From an uncultured Clostridia bacterium (GTDB lineage Bacteria > Bacillota > Clostridia > Oscillospirales > Acutalibacteraceae): a stretch of 48,129 nucleotides of DNA. Below, in pieces: positions 1-8,421 of this stretch. A model generated the notes under the pieces. That model did no database searches and had not been told where the DNA came from. It saw only the letters and a program-made list of their open reading frames with translations. The position numbers and the translations under genes are program-made. Location of the stretch: NCBI GenBank assembly GCA_927362715.1, contig CAKMIX010000021.1, positions 1 through 48,129 on the forward strand, in the 5' to 3' direction. Numbering within the stretch: the stretch's first letter is position 1; the number at the start of each line of letters is the position of its first letter.

Positions 1-151
1 GAATACGAGCGCCGGGGGGGTGGGTGGGGGGTTTTTTTTGTGGCGGCCCAAAAACCCCCAAGCCCCCGAGCGGCAGCCGCCGTTTTTTTACGGCAAGGGA
101 AAGCGCCTGATACTCGGGCGAGGCTTTAAGCGGTTCTTGAAATCCCGACAT
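1..151 (-). CDS. mfd: Mfd transcription-repair coupling factor, N-terminal fragment
   Basis: Only the first codons are inside the window. Reading minus from the ATG at 149-151 gives a start containing KASPEYQALSLAVKKRRLPL, which matches the usual Mfd N terminus (a short helix with SPEYQ, then a basic stretch before the UvrB-like module). Mfd is the ATP-dependent translocase that removes stalled RNA polymerase and recruits UvrA. The gene follows pth directly, as in many Firmicutes (glmU-pth-mfd). After about residue 30 the frame stops looking like Mfd, because the DNA at roughly 10-60 is full of G, T, A and C runs; I read this as poor sequence at a contig end rather than a real mutation. A possible but distant ribosome site (GGGAG) lies about 13 nt upstream of the start. 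The identification rests on a short stretch plus gene order. Confidence 0.6.
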   Translation of the reverse strand, partial: MSGFQEPLKASPEYQALSLAVKKRRLPLGGLGVFGPPQKKPPTHPPGARI

Positions 152-217
152 AGTTAAAAATTGTCTCCCGTTCTGTCTATGTACCTGTATAGTTAAATTC
201 TATCTATTCAAATACTT

Positions 218-829
218 TTAGGAATTGCAGCGGTTCATCGCCTCGTCGATCTTGCCGTCCAAAATCAGCGGTACGGCCTCGCAGGCGCGCTCCAGCGCCG
301 CCTTTAAGGGGGGCTGCTCGTCTGTCTTGAAGCTTGAAAGCACCCAGTCGGCAAGGTCATAATCGGGGTGCGGCTTTTTGCCGACGCCGATCTTGATGCG
401 GGGAAAAGCATCGCTGTTCAAGTGGTAAATGATGCTTTTCAGCCCGTTGTGCCCGCCGTCCGTACCTTTGCGGCGGATGCGCAGCCGCCCGACATCCAGC
501 GAAACATCGTCAAAGATCACCAAAATGCGCTCGGGCGGGATCTTATAGAATGCGGCGGCGTCGCGCACCGCTTCACCCGAATTGTTCATAAAGGTCTGCG
601 GTTTGAGCACCAGACAGCGGTGCCCGGCAAGCGTTGTATCCGCCGTCAGCGAACGAAATTTGAGACGCTTTAGGGAAAACCCGTTTTGTTCTGCAAGCAG
701 ATCCACGCACAAAAAGCCCGCATTGTGGCGGGTGAAGCTGTATTTTTCACCGGGGTTTCCAAGCCCTACGATCAAAAATTCCGGCGCGCCGCTCGTTGGC
801 GCGGGTTTTGTTTTTCTTCGAAACAGCAT
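218..829 (-). CDS. pth: Peptidyl-tRNA hydrolase
   Basis: Pth recycles tRNA by hydrolysing peptidyl-tRNA released from stalled ribosomes; it is cytoplasmic and usually essential. The 203-residue protein carries the family landmarks in order: FLIVGLGNPGEKYSFTRHNAGF near residues 18-39, with the catalytic His in TRHNAGF, then KPQTFMNNSG near 76-85, IFDDVSLDVGRLRIRRKG near 105-122, and GGHNGLKSI near 124-132. The length is about normal, with a short extra N terminus (a basic, Pro-rich stretch before the first beta strand). It lies 32 nt downstream of glmU and upstream of mfd on the same strand, the common Firmicutes order, although the prs gene that often sits between glmU and pth is absent. It is probably expressed as part of the long minus-strand unit. 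Confidence 0.96.
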   Translation of the reverse strand: MLFRRKTKPAPTSGAPEFLIVGLGNPGEKYSFTRHNAGFLCVDLLAEQNGFSLKRLKFRSLTADTTLAGHRCLVLKPQTFMNNSGEAVRDAAAFYKIPPERILVIFDDVSLDVGRLRIRRKGTDGGHNGLKSIIYHLNSDAFPRIKIGVGKKPHPDYDLADWVLSSFKTDEQPPLKAALERACEAVPLILDGKIDEAMNRCNS

Positions 830-861
830 AGCGGTTTGCTACCTCTCAAACGCCTTGGGCG

Positions 862-2088
862 TTACTTTTTATCCGCCAAAAAGCGGCGGCTCCAGCCTTC
901 CTTGTTGACCTGCCGTGCACGCGCAATGCCCAGCGCGTCGGCGGGCACGTCCTCCGTGATGGTGGAACCCGCAGCGGTATACGCGCCGTCGCCCACCTTT
1001 ACGGGCGCAACCAAGTTCGTATTGCAGCCGATAAAAGCGTCGTCGCCGATCGTGGTACGGAACTTCGCTTTGCCCGTATAGTTGACCGTGACCGTGCCGC
1101 AGCCGAAGTTGACGCGCTTGCCGACGTCCGAATCGCCGACATAGGTCAGGTGCGAGACCTTTGTCCCTGTGTCGATGGTGGAATTCTTGACCTCGACGAA
1201 GTTGCCCAAGTGCACGTTCTCGCCGACGACGGAATTCGGGCGGATGTGCACGAACGGCCCGATGTTCACGCCGCCAAGCACGCGGGAACGGTAGCACTGC
1301 GTGCTGTTCAAGACGGCGTTTTCGCCGATCTCGCTGTCCTCTATGAGCGTGTTCGGTCCCAAAACAGACCCTGCGCCCACCGTCGTGCGCCCGCGTAAGA
1401 TCGTACCGGGCAGCAGCGTTGCCCCTGCTTGGACGGTCACGTCGGGGCCGACCAGCACGCCGTCCATAGAGGGGATCTCCACACCCGCGTCCAGAAGGGA
1501 TTCCAAAATACTGCGCCGCACGTAGGCGGTGATCGTGTTGCGGCTGCGCGCCGTGTCGGCGCAAAGCGCAGCCTCCGGGAACGACGCTTCCAGCGTCTGC
1601 ACCTTGCCGCCCGCCTTTTGCAAAATTTCCGACAGTCGCACAAGCGGGCAGCCGTCACTTGTAAGCGGGGCGTTTGCCGCGCTTTCCAGCGCCGACCGGC
1701 GCACCCACGCGGCAAGCAGCGCGCCGCCCTCGCGCGGGCAGCAGAACGCCGTCATATCGTTTTCGTTCTTTTGATGTGCATCATATGCCGCACAGATAAA
1801 CAGTTCATGCATAAGCGGCATATCGCCGCGCAGCAACAGGATGTCGTGCGGCTGTGCGAACACGCGCAGTGCAGCCGTACAAATATTATCCGCATCGTTT
1901 TCCGGCGCCAGGCAATCCGCTCCCGCGTTCTCCGCTAAGGCGCGCACTTCCGTATTTGCCGTCAACACCGTAAGATCCTCGATCTTACAGTCGCGCACCG
2001 CCTCAAGCACCCACAAAAGCGCGGGCTTGAACAAAATCGGCTGTGCTGCGCTCGTTCCCCCGAAAATCATTGCTGCACAAAGATCCAT
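862..2088 (-). CDS. glmU: GlmU-like protein: intact acetyltransferase, degenerate uridylyltransferase
   Basis: GlmU normally acetylates glucosamine-1-P and then couples the product to UTP, giving UDP-GlcNAc. Here the C-terminal left-handed beta-helix (about 205-395 of 408) is well preserved: RPNSVVGENVHLGNFVEVK, the catalytic His in SHLTYVGD (residue 313), FGCGTVTVNYTGK, and DVPADALGIARARQVNKEGW at the end. The N-terminal nucleotidyltransferase domain is short and eroded. The GxGTRM nucleotide loop is replaced by MIFGGTSAAQPI with no arginine, and the Asn-containing GVNNR-type metal motif is replaced by DTARSRNTI; only GDMPLM (89-93) survives. I infer that this protein acetylates GlcN-1-P but probably cannot make UDP-GlcNAc alone. 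It is about 45 residues shorter than typical GlmU. It sits between a small Cys-rich protein and pth. Confidence 0.88.
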   Translation of the reverse strand: MDLCAAMIFGGTSAAQPILFKPALLWVLEAVRDCKIEDLTVLTANTEVRALAENAGADCLAPENDADNICTAALRVFAQPHDILLLRGDMPLMHELFICAAYDAHQKNENDMTAFCCPREGGALLAAWVRRSALESAANAPLTSDGCPLVRLSEILQKAGGKVQTLEASFPEAALCADTARSRNTITAYVRRSILESLLDAGVEIPSMDGVLVGPDVTVQAGATLLPGTILRGRTTVGAGSVLGPNTLIEDSEIGENAVLNSTQCYRSRVLGGVNIGPFVHIRPNSVVGENVHLGNFVEVKNSTIDTGTKVSHLTYVGDSDVGKRVNFGCGTVTVNYTGKAKFRTTIGDDAFIGCNTNLVAPVKVGDGAYTAAGSTITEDVPADALGIARARQVNKEGWSRRFLADKK

Positions 2089-2124
2089 CTGAAATACCTC
2101 CTGTCTGTATGCCGCATAGCAGTA

Positions 2125-2325
2125 TCAGTTTTGCCGCTCGACCATTTTGTATTCTTCGTAAAAACGGAAATACGGGCAGTTCTGCGTGCTGTAAGAAAGG
2201 AAGCTTTGCATTTCGTCCTCGTCGAGGTCGATCTCGCACACATATTGCTCGGTTTCCTCGTCGTAGTCATAATAGGCGCACATGTCGCAGCGCGACTGCG
2301 GCACGACTTCCTGCTTTTTATTCAT
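2125..2325 (-). CDS. Small four-cysteine protein, DUF6472-like
   Basis: A 66-residue acidic protein with four cysteines: C13 and C16 (CDMC), C30 and C50 (NCPYF). The run of acidic residues LDEDE and the CPYF..YEEYKMV ending fit the DUF6472 family of small clostridial proteins as I remember it; function unknown, with a zinc site likely from the cysteines. I chose the ATG at 2325 because it overlaps the stop of the upstream oxidoreductase as ATGA, which indicates translational coupling, and because residues before it belong to the other frame. A GGCGGGG stretch just upstream can serve as ribosome site. It lies in the operon that leads into glmU. Confidence 0.75.
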   Translation of the reverse strand: MNKKQEVVPQSRCDMCAYYDYDEETEQYVCEIDLDEDEMQSFLSYSTQNCPYFRFYEEYKMVERQN

Positions 2326-3881
2326 GCATCCCCGCCTGCTTTCGTTTCGTGGTACGCTTTCTCTGTGTTGACGCTCCACACCGCTGTTTTGTCCGGATCG
2401 CCGCTTATTATGCCGTCAACGGCGGCGAACGCGGTCAGCATGGAGTGATCCATGTTGTTGTAGCGGTGCTGCCCGTTGCGCCCGATGCAGTATAGATTGC
2501 AAAGCCCGTCTAAAAAGCCGCGCACGCGCGGGAGCTCTGCATACGTATCAAAATATGCCGGATAGGCTTTCGGGACTTTTTCGCAGTGGCTGTCTAAAAT
2601 CGGCTCATTTTCGTCCAAAAGCCCGATTTTCACAAGGTCGTCCCGCCCGCGTGCGGCAAGCGTTTTGACATCTGAATTCCAAAAATCGTCGCCCTCGCGG
2701 CAAAAGTATTCGAGTCCCACAAAGACCGTATCCTGCGGATTTTTGACCATATAGGGCGACCAGTTATTGAAGATCTGTACGCGCCCGAGCTTGACGCCCC
2801 GATCCTGCACATAGATCCAGCAGTCGGGGATCAGTGTGCCGAGCGCGCGCATGGTTGTTTCGTTTTTCGGGCGAAGCCGCCGTACAAGCAGCCCGACCGT
2901 CACAAAATCACGGTAGGGAAGCCCCGCCGCCGCAGTCTGCACGCTGTCTGGTACAGCGATGCCCTGCAGCGCCGCGACCAGCTCGCAAAGGGGCATGGAG
3001 GAGAGCACAAAGTCGGCGGGATACGTTTTTAGCCCGTCGCGCTCTTCGGCACACACCGCCGAAAGCTGCCCGTTTTGTGCTTGCAGCGCCGTCACGCGGC
3101 TTTGCAGCACCAAGCGCCCGCCGCGCGCTTGAAATTCCGCCGCCGCGCGCTCCCAAAGCTGGCCTGGGCCGTATTTTGGGTATTTGAATTGTTCAATGAG
3201 CGACGTTTCGCGCGTCTTGCGTTCAAGCCCCAAGGCGTTTTTGAGCACCGCCGCAACAGAAAGCCCCTTGACGCGCTGTGCGCCCCAGTCGGCGGAAATG
3301 ACGGATGGGTGCCGCCCCCAAAGCTTTTCGGTGTAGTCCTCGAAAAACATTTCATATAAAGGCCGCCCGAAACGGTTGATGTAAAAGTTTTCAAGTGAAG
3401 TTTCCGGCCGTTTTTTGACGCACGCGGCAAAATACCCCAAACCTGCACGCATGGTGCGCGCAAGCCCGAGATTGCGGAAGGTCTGCGGTTTTACGGAGAT
3501 CGGATAATCAAAGAATTTACCGAGATAGTATATGCGCGAAACGCGGTCGCGCAGCAGCATGACGCTGTCTGTTTTTTCGGGGTCGGGGCCGCCGGGCAAA
3601 CATGCTTTTTGGCGGTTCAAAAGGCGGTCATCCAAAGCCGGCGCGCCCTGCGTGGGCAGCAGGCTTTCCCAAAAGGCGTTGACGCGCGCATCCTTCGAAA
3701 AAAAGCGGTGACCGCCGATGTCCATACGGTTGCCGTTATGCACGACCGTGCGCGAGATGCCGCCCAAAGCGCTGCTCGCTTCCAGGATCGTGACCGCGTA
3801 TTGCTGCGGCGCGCGGCGCAGGAGCTCAAGCCCTGCCGTCAGCCCTGCCGGACCCGCGCCGATGATAACGATTTGTTGCAT
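2322..3881 (-). CDS. FAD-dependent oxidoreductase, UDP-galactopyranose mutase/amine-oxidase-like
   Basis: The 519-residue protein opens with a dinucleotide-binding fold, VIIGAGPAGLTAG (residues 5-17), the acid at the end of strand 2 (ILEAS) and the GG motif ALGGISRTV, then DIGGHRFFSK near 53-62. This combination is shared by UDP-galactopyranose mutase-like and protoporphyrinogen-oxidase-like flavoproteins often found in cell-surface polysaccharide loci. No signal peptide or membrane segment is visible, so it is cytoplasmic or peripheral. The substrate cannot be told from sequence. It sits between a cyclase-family hydrolase and the DUF6472-like protein, and its stop overlaps the start of the latter by four bases. 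A nucleotide-sugar or polyprenyl-linked sugar substrate is plausible given the envelope genes around it, but that is inference. Confidence 0.75.
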   Translation of the reverse strand: MQQIVIIGAGPAGLTAGLELLRRAPQQYAVTILEASSALGGISRTVVHNGNRMDIGGHRFFSKDARVNAFWESLLPTQGAPALDDRLLNRQKACLPGGPDPEKTDSVMLLRDRVSRIYYLGKFFDYPISVKPQTFRNLGLARTMRAGLGYFAACVKKRPETSLENFYINRFGRPLYEMFFEDYTEKLWGRHPSVISADWGAQRVKGLSVAAVLKNALGLERKTRETSLIEQFKYPKYGPGQLWERAAAEFQARGGRLVLQSRVTALQAQNGQLSAVCAEERDGLKTYPADFVLSSMPLCELVAALQGIAVPDSVQTAAAGLPYRDFVTVGLLVRRLRPKNETTMRALGTLIPDCWIYVQDRGVKLGRVQIFNNWSPYMVKNPQDTVFVGLEYFCREGDDFWNSDVKTLAARGRDDLVKIGLLDENEPILDSHCEKVPKAYPAYFDTYAELPRVRGFLDGLCNLYCIGRNGQHRYNNMDHSMLTAFAAVDGIISGDPDKTAVWSVNTEKAYHETKAGGDA

Positions 3882-3905
3882 AAGCGTTGCGTTGTCCCTT
3901 TCTTC

Positions 3906-4523
3906 TCAGGCGAGCGGGGATTTGCCGCTCCAAAAAATATAATCCGAAACGAGCACGGCGCGTGTAAACGCCGCTTCCGCTTCACCGATTTTGACGGGCG
4001 GCGCGATCAGAAAATATTCCCCGTTGTGTACCGAAGCGAGGTTGAGCCCCTCTAAGATCACAACGTTCTCCCGCAGGAACGCGCAGTGCGCCGCCCCGGT
4101 CACGTCGTAATCGGGGTCGATGCTCAACGCATCCGTACCTACGAGCTTACAGCCGTAATAGGTCATCGCCTGCGCGGCAGTCTCGTGGATGAACGCTTTC
4201 CCCGAGGATTTCAAAAGCAGCCGCTCGCACCCGCGCGGGAAGGAATTTTCCACGACCTCGCCCGTGATGATGCCGGGCGTGACCTCCAAAACGCGGCAGG
4301 GGCCGATGCACACGTCCAAAGGGATCTGTGCGGCGTCCGCCCCGCCGTCGAGAAAATGCAGCGGCGCGTCGATGTGCGTGCCGTTATGCAGCCCGGCGTA
4401 CAGGGCGTTGAGGTTATAGCGGTCGCCGTTTTCCAAGGATTTGAGCGTGTGCAGCTCGGGCACAGGGTCGCCTGCATAGACCTCCGCCGTGAGCAGGTCA
4501 TTGGAAATATCGATGATCTTCAT
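3906..4523 (-). CDS. Cyclase-family metal hydrolase (kynurenine-formamidase-like fold)
   Basis: The protein belongs to the cyclase/kynurenine formamidase-like family of metal-dependent amidases. The signature HNGTHIDAPLHFLDGG (about residues 47-62 from the chosen start) supplies the His/Asp metal ligands HxGTHxDxPxH. The later GTDALSIDPDYDVTGAAHCAFL is the second conserved block, and the length (205 residues) is typical. I start at the ATG at 4523 because AAGGGGG lies at good spacing just upstream; a longer reading would run into the end of asnB. Members hydrolyse N-formylkynurenine or other amides, but no tryptophan genes lie nearby, so the substrate is unknown. It is the fourth gene of the ligase-racemase-asnB unit. 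Confidence 0.8.
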   Translation of the reverse strand: MKIIDISNDLLTAEVYAGDPVPELHTLKSLENGDRYNLNALYAGLHNGTHIDAPLHFLDGGADAAQIPLDVCIGPCRVLEVTPGIITGEVVENSFPRGCERLLLKSSGKAFIHETAAQAMTYYGCKLVGTDALSIDPDYDVTGAAHCAFLRENVVILEGLNLASVHNGEYFLIAPPVKIGEAEAAFTRAVLVSDYIFWSGKSPLA

Positions 4524-4548
4524 AAAGCGCCCCCTTGTCGTGCAGCGG

Positions 4549-6393
4549 TCAGTTTTGAATGAAATAGGCTTCATACCAGAGTAAGAAGCAGTAGATCGAC
4601 CAGATTTTTTTCATGTTGTGCGCCGTACCGGCCTTGTGGTCGTCGAGAAGCTTCAGAATAAAGTCTGTATTGAAAAAGCGCTTTGCGGTCTCGCTTTCAA
4701 ATGTTTCTTTGACGCGCGCGTAAAATTCGTCACGGCGCAGCCAGTCGTTGAGCGGCGTTAAGAAGCCGGTTTTGCGCATTTTTGCCGTTTTTTCGGGCAG
4801 CTGCTTTGCCGCCGCGCCGCGCAGGGCGACCTTGGTCGTCTCTTGGTTGACACGGTATTTCGAGGGGATCTGCAGCGCAAGCCGCAGCATTTCGCGGTCA
4901 AGGAAGGGTACGCGCAGCTCCAGCGAATTCGCCATGCTCATACGGTCGGCCTTAACGAGAATGTCCTGTACGAGCCAGGTGCGGATGTCCGCATACTGCA
5001 TTTTGGTGATGTCATCTTCATTTTTCACCTCGTCAAAATAGGGCTTGGTGAATGCAGAAGGGTCCGGCGCGTCTACGGGCTGCGCCAGAACCTTATTGAC
5101 TTCCGCATGGCGGTAGACATAATTGTTGCGGATGTACCGTTTTTCAATGGGGAACTGCCCGCGCATCAAAAAGCGCTTGCCGTGGAAATTCGGCATTTTA
5201 GATGCAAGCCCCGCCAAAGCGCGGCGCAGGGACAGCGGCAAACGCATGTATTTCTCAAAGTCAAGCGGTTCACGGTAATAGTGGTAGCCGCCGAACAGTT
5301 CGTCCGCCCCTTCGCCGGAAAGCACGACCTTGACCTGTTCACTTGCCAATTTCGCGAGGAAATACAGCGCAATGGCAGAGGGGTTCGGCAGCGGTTCGTC
5401 CATATAATACTGTACGGCGGGCGTGGCGTCGAAATACTCTTGTGCCGTGATTTTCTTCGTAAAATTCAGCACGCCCTCGGTCTTGGCAAATTCCTCGGCA
5501 GAGGCAAGCTCCGAATATTTTTCCTCGGCATAGCCTACGGAAAAGGTGCGCACGCGGTTGCGCTTTGCCATTTCGTGCACGACGTAGCTCGAATCCACGC
5601 CGCTCGAAAGGAAGCAGCCGACCTCGACATCGGCGATGCCGTGCGCGGCGGTCGAGCCGCGGAACGTCTCGTCGATCAGCGTTTCCCACTCGGCAAGGGA
5701 CTTTTCATTGTCGATGTCGTATTCGGGCGTGTAATAGCGCGCCGTCTCAAAGCGCCCGTCCTGCCATGTGAAATAGGCGCCCGGCTCCATTTTGTAGACG
5801 TGCTTGAACAGCGTTTCCGTATTCGGGATATACTCGAAGCACAGGTATTCGGGCAGGCGTTCCTCGTTGAGCTCCTTTTTGAACAGCGGGTTGTTGAGAA
5901 AAGCCTTGATTTCGGAGGCAAACAGAAAGTTTCCCTCGTTTAAATAATAGAAAAACGGCTTGATCCCGAAAATATCGCGCGCGCCGAACAGGCGGTTTTC
6001 CGCTTTGTCCCAAATGACAAAGGCGAACATGCCGCGCAGCTTCATAAGCAGGTCTTTGCCCCATTCCTCGTAGCCGTGCAGCAGCACCTCGGAGTCGGTG
6101 CGGGTCTTAAAGACATGCCCTTTTTCGAGCAGTTTTTCCCGCAGAGGCTGGAAGTTGTAAATTTCACCGTTGAAAACAAGCACCTTTGTGCCGTCCTCGT
6201 TCGTAATGGGCTGGCTGCCGCCGGCAAGGTCGATGATGCTCAGTCTGCGAAAGCCCAGCGACACCTTATCGTCTACATAATAGTCTTCCTGATCGGGCCC
6301 GCGGTGCGTAATGCGCGCCGCCATAGCGCGCACCACCGCTTCATTTTTTGTTGTATCGGGCGTATCGTTAAGAAAGCCTACAAATCCGCACAT
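4549..6393 (-). CDS. asnB: AsnB-type glutamine-dependent amidotransferase
   Basis: The 614-residue protein has the two-domain layout of asparagine synthetase B: an N-terminal glutaminase with nucleophile Cys2 (MCGFVGF) and FNGEIYNF near 74-81, then an ATP-pyrophosphatase domain with the PP-loop SSGVDSS at 263-269 and GEGADELFGGY. The standard reaction is Asp + Gln + ATP to Asn + Glu. Members of the family also amidate peptidoglycan: AsnH amidates the D-Asp cross-bridge in Lactococcus, and related proteins amidate diaminopimelate. Because it lies directly downstream of an Asp/Glu-type racemase and an ATP-grasp ligase, I think a peptidoglycan carboxylate is a serious candidate substrate. Ordinary asparagine synthesis remains possible and sequence alone cannot decide. 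Confidence 0.9.
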   Translation of the reverse strand: MCGFVGFLNDTPDTTKNEAVVRAMAARITHRGPDQEDYYVDDKVSLGFRRLSIIDLAGGSQPITNEDGTKVLVFNGEIYNFQPLREKLLEKGHVFKTRTDSEVLLHGYEEWGKDLLMKLRGMFAFVIWDKAENRLFGARDIFGIKPFFYYLNEGNFLFASEIKAFLNNPLFKKELNEERLPEYLCFEYIPNTETLFKHVYKMEPGAYFTWQDGRFETARYYTPEYDIDNEKSLAEWETLIDETFRGSTAAHGIADVEVGCFLSSGVDSSYVVHEMAKRNRVRTFSVGYAEEKYSELASAEEFAKTEGVLNFTKKITAQEYFDATPAVQYYMDEPLPNPSAIALYFLAKLASEQVKVVLSGEGADELFGGYHYYREPLDFEKYMRLPLSLRRALAGLASKMPNFHGKRFLMRGQFPIEKRYIRNNYVYRHAEVNKVLAQPVDAPDPSAFTKPYFDEVKNEDDITKMQYADIRTWLVQDILVKADRMSMANSLELRVPFLDREMLRLALQIPSKYRVNQETTKVALRGAAAKQLPEKTAKMRKTGFLTPLNDWLRRDEFYARVKETFESETAKRFFNTDFILKLLDDHKAGTAHNMKKIWSIYCFLLWYEAYFIQN

Positions 6394-6425
6394 AGTCCGT
6401 TTACCTCGTTATGTTGACGGAACCG

Positions 6426-7142
6426 TCAGCTCGGTTCCTTGATTTTTTTGCCGCAGAACAGGATGCTCGCGCGCGCTAAGCATTCCATGGAATCCACGAT
6501 GTCGGGCTGCGTGAGCGCAAAATCCTTGCGGATGATCGACAATTCCGTGCAGCCGAGCACCACCGCGTCGCAGCCTGCTTTTTTAAGCGCACCGACGATG
6601 CGCAAAAATTCGCAGATATCTGCCTTCTCGCCCGCCTTGACCTGGTCATAGATGATGTGCATCAGCGAAGCCTGATCCTCCTTGGCAGGCAGGCGGTAGT
6701 CGAGATTGTGCTTTTGGATAACGCTTTGGTACGCGCCCGAAACAACCGTGCCCTCCGTCGCAAGGATGCCGATGCACCGTAAATTCGGCACGGTTTTTTC
6801 GGCATAGGAGACGGTCTCCTCCAAAATATTGAGAATGGGGATGTCCACACTTTCCTGCATGGCGTCGTAAAAGTAGTGCGCCGTGTTGCAGGGGATGACA
6901 ATACAGCTGCACCCGTCCTGCTGCAAGCGTTTTGCATCTGCAATCATCACGGGCAGGGGGTCGGGCTTGGAGTTGTCCAAAATATACGCCGTGCGGTCGG
7001 GGATGGACGCATGGTTCAAAATGACCATGGGAATGTGCTCCTGATCGGTCTTCGCCTCGGTCATCTTGATGACGAGATCGGCAAAATAGATGGTCGCCAA
7101 AGGACCTACGCCGCCGAGCACGCCCAAAACTTTTTCCTGCAT
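6426..7142 (-). CDS. Aspartate/glutamate racemase family enzyme
   Basis: PLP-independent two-cysteine racemase of 238 residues. The first catalytic Cys is in IPCNTAHYF (C85), the second in LGCTELSII (C198), and the N terminus has GVLGGVGPLAT, the phosphate/carboxylate loop typical of aspartate racemases rather than MurI. Both Cys residues are present, so an active racemase is expected, with L-Asp to D-Asp most likely. It lies 18 nt downstream of the ATP-grasp ligase gene and upstream of asnB. In Enterococcus faecium a D-Asp racemase is likewise paired with the D-Asp ligase that builds the peptidoglycan cross-bridge. A plain D-amino-acid supply role, or acting on Glu, is the alternative. Confidence 0.87.
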   Translation of the reverse strand: MQEKVLGVLGGVGPLATIYFADLVIKMTEAKTDQEHIPMVILNHASIPDRTAYILDNSKPDPLPVMIADAKRLQQDGCSCIVIPCNTAHYFYDAMQESVDIPILNILEETVSYAEKTVPNLRCIGILATEGTVVSGAYQSVIQKHNLDYRLPAKEDQASLMHIIYDQVKAGEKADICEFLRIVGALKKAGCDAVVLGCTELSIIRKDFALTQPDIVDSMECLARASILFCGKKIKEPS

Positions 7143-7160
7143 GGAAAACCCTTCTCCGTC

Positions 7161-8372
7161 TTAAAAGTACTTCTTGAATTTACGGTATTGATTGAAGAAC
7201 GCTGCCGTTGCGTAAAAGCGGTGCTTGAGATTTTTGTCCGCTTTGTAAAACAGCGGCGATGAAACCTTTTTCGCCTTATAAAGCGCCTTTGCCTGCGCCT
7301 TTAATTCCGGGTCGGAGACATACTTCATGATCACGCCCTTGGGCACGACCGTGTAAAGGCAGATGTTGTCCGCCACGGTGTATTCGGGCAGATTGTCGTA
7401 GATGTAGTCGTCTACGATCCACTTAACGGCGTTGAAGCCGCTGCCCGTCACATAGAAGTTGCTGCGTCCCAAGCGCACATTGATCTCAAAGAATTTGTAT
7501 TTCCCGTCGCGGCGGTCGTATTTGATGTCGAAATTTGCAAAGCCGACATAGCCGATGTGCTCTAAGAACTTGGTCGCCGCCGCTACGATGTCGGGGTTGA
7601 CCTCGTTGATGATCGCAACGGGGTTGCCGATGGCGGTCGGCGTGTGGTCCTCCAAAAGCGTGCGCCCGAGCGCCGCGAAACGAACCTTCGAATTGCGGTC
7701 GCAGTAGCAGGTCAAAACGCGCATATAGGTGTCATCGCCGGGGATCTTGTCCTGAATGAGGAATTTGTAGTCATAGCTCGACTGCTCAAGATTGCCGAGC
7801 ATCTCGCGCAAAGACGCTTCGTCGTCAAAACTGAACACCTTGCGCTTGCCGGGGAACTTTGCATAGTGGTATTTTGCGCTGTTTGCAGGCTTGGCGATAA
7901 CGGGGTAGTCAAAGTCGAATTGCAGGTCGTTTTCCTTGCCGCATTCGTAGACATAGGTTTTGGGGTAGTCGAGCCCCAGCTCCTCAAAGATCTCGTAGAA
8001 CTTGTCCTTCAAAACGATCTCGTTGAGCAGGTCTTCGTTGATGTAGGGAACGATGTAGAAAGGTTCCAAAACCGCCTTGCTCTCGATGAGCGCGCGGACG
8101 TACCAGTCCCCGCAGCCGAGCACGATGAGCTTCTTTTTTCCCTCAAATTCCCTGCCGACCTCTAAAAGGTGCTCGATGAGCACCTCCTTGTTTTCAAGAC
8201 CGGGGAACACACGGTTTTCGATAATGTCGGAATTGGCGATATAGCCGCCCCTTGCCATGCTCAAAACCAGCGATTTCACACCGTATTCCTCATGAAAGCT
8301 GCGAGCGAGCGAGTAAGCGGTGATGTCCGCGCCCAAAATGACGGGTAAAAATTCACGTTCGGCAAACTGCAT
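7161..8372 (-). CDS. ATP-grasp carboxylate-amine ligase (D-aspartate ligase candidate)
   Basis: About 403 residues with ATP-grasp features: an N-terminal pre-ATP domain (FLPVILGADITAYSLARSF), the lid and ATP-binding stretch FDYPVIAKPANSAKYHYAKF, and the metal/phosphate end KFFEINVRLGRSNFYVTGSG, where the Glu-Asn pair binds Mg2+. The family includes the D-aspartate ligase that adds D-Asp to the epsilon-amine of the stem Lys in some Gram-positives. An ATG at 8396 begins an ORF eight codons longer, but it has no ribosome site and lies only ~19 nt from the predicted transcription start. The ATG at 8372 has AGAAGG 11 nt upstream, so I prefer it. It is the first gene of the unit and is followed by a racemase and an AsnB-type amidotransferase. 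No signal peptide; cytoplasmic. Confidence 0.72.
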   Translation of the reverse strand: MQFAEREFLPVILGADITAYSLARSFHEEYGVKSLVLSMARGGYIANSDIIENRVFPGLENKEVLIEHLLEVGREFEGKKKLIVLGCGDWYVRALIESKAVLEPFYIVPYINEDLLNEIVLKDKFYEIFEELGLDYPKTYVYECGKENDLQFDFDYPVIAKPANSAKYHYAKFPGKRKVFSFDDEASLREMLGNLEQSSYDYKFLIQDKIPGDDTYMRVLTCYCDRNSKVRFAALGRTLLEDHTPTAIGNPVAIINEVNPDIVAAATKFLEHIGYVGFANFDIKYDRRDGKYKFFEINVRLGRSNFYVTGSGFNAVKWIVDDYIYDNLPEYTVADNICLYTVVPKGVIMKYVSDPELKAQAKALYKAKKVSSPLFYKADKNLKHRFYATAAFFNQYRKFKKYF

Positions 8373-8421
8373 ATCCAAAAAGCCCTTCTTTTCCATATTA
8401 TGACATTCATATTATCTGTTT

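Noticed and set aside
6426-7142. Assigning the racemase as MurI
   Set aside because: The N-terminal GVLGGVGPLAT and overall pattern fit aspartate racemases, and a MurL route to D-Glu is present nearby.
7161-8396. Longer ATP-grasp start at 8396
   Set aside because: No ribosome site precedes it and it lies about 19 nt from the predicted transcription start; the ATG at 8372 has a better site.
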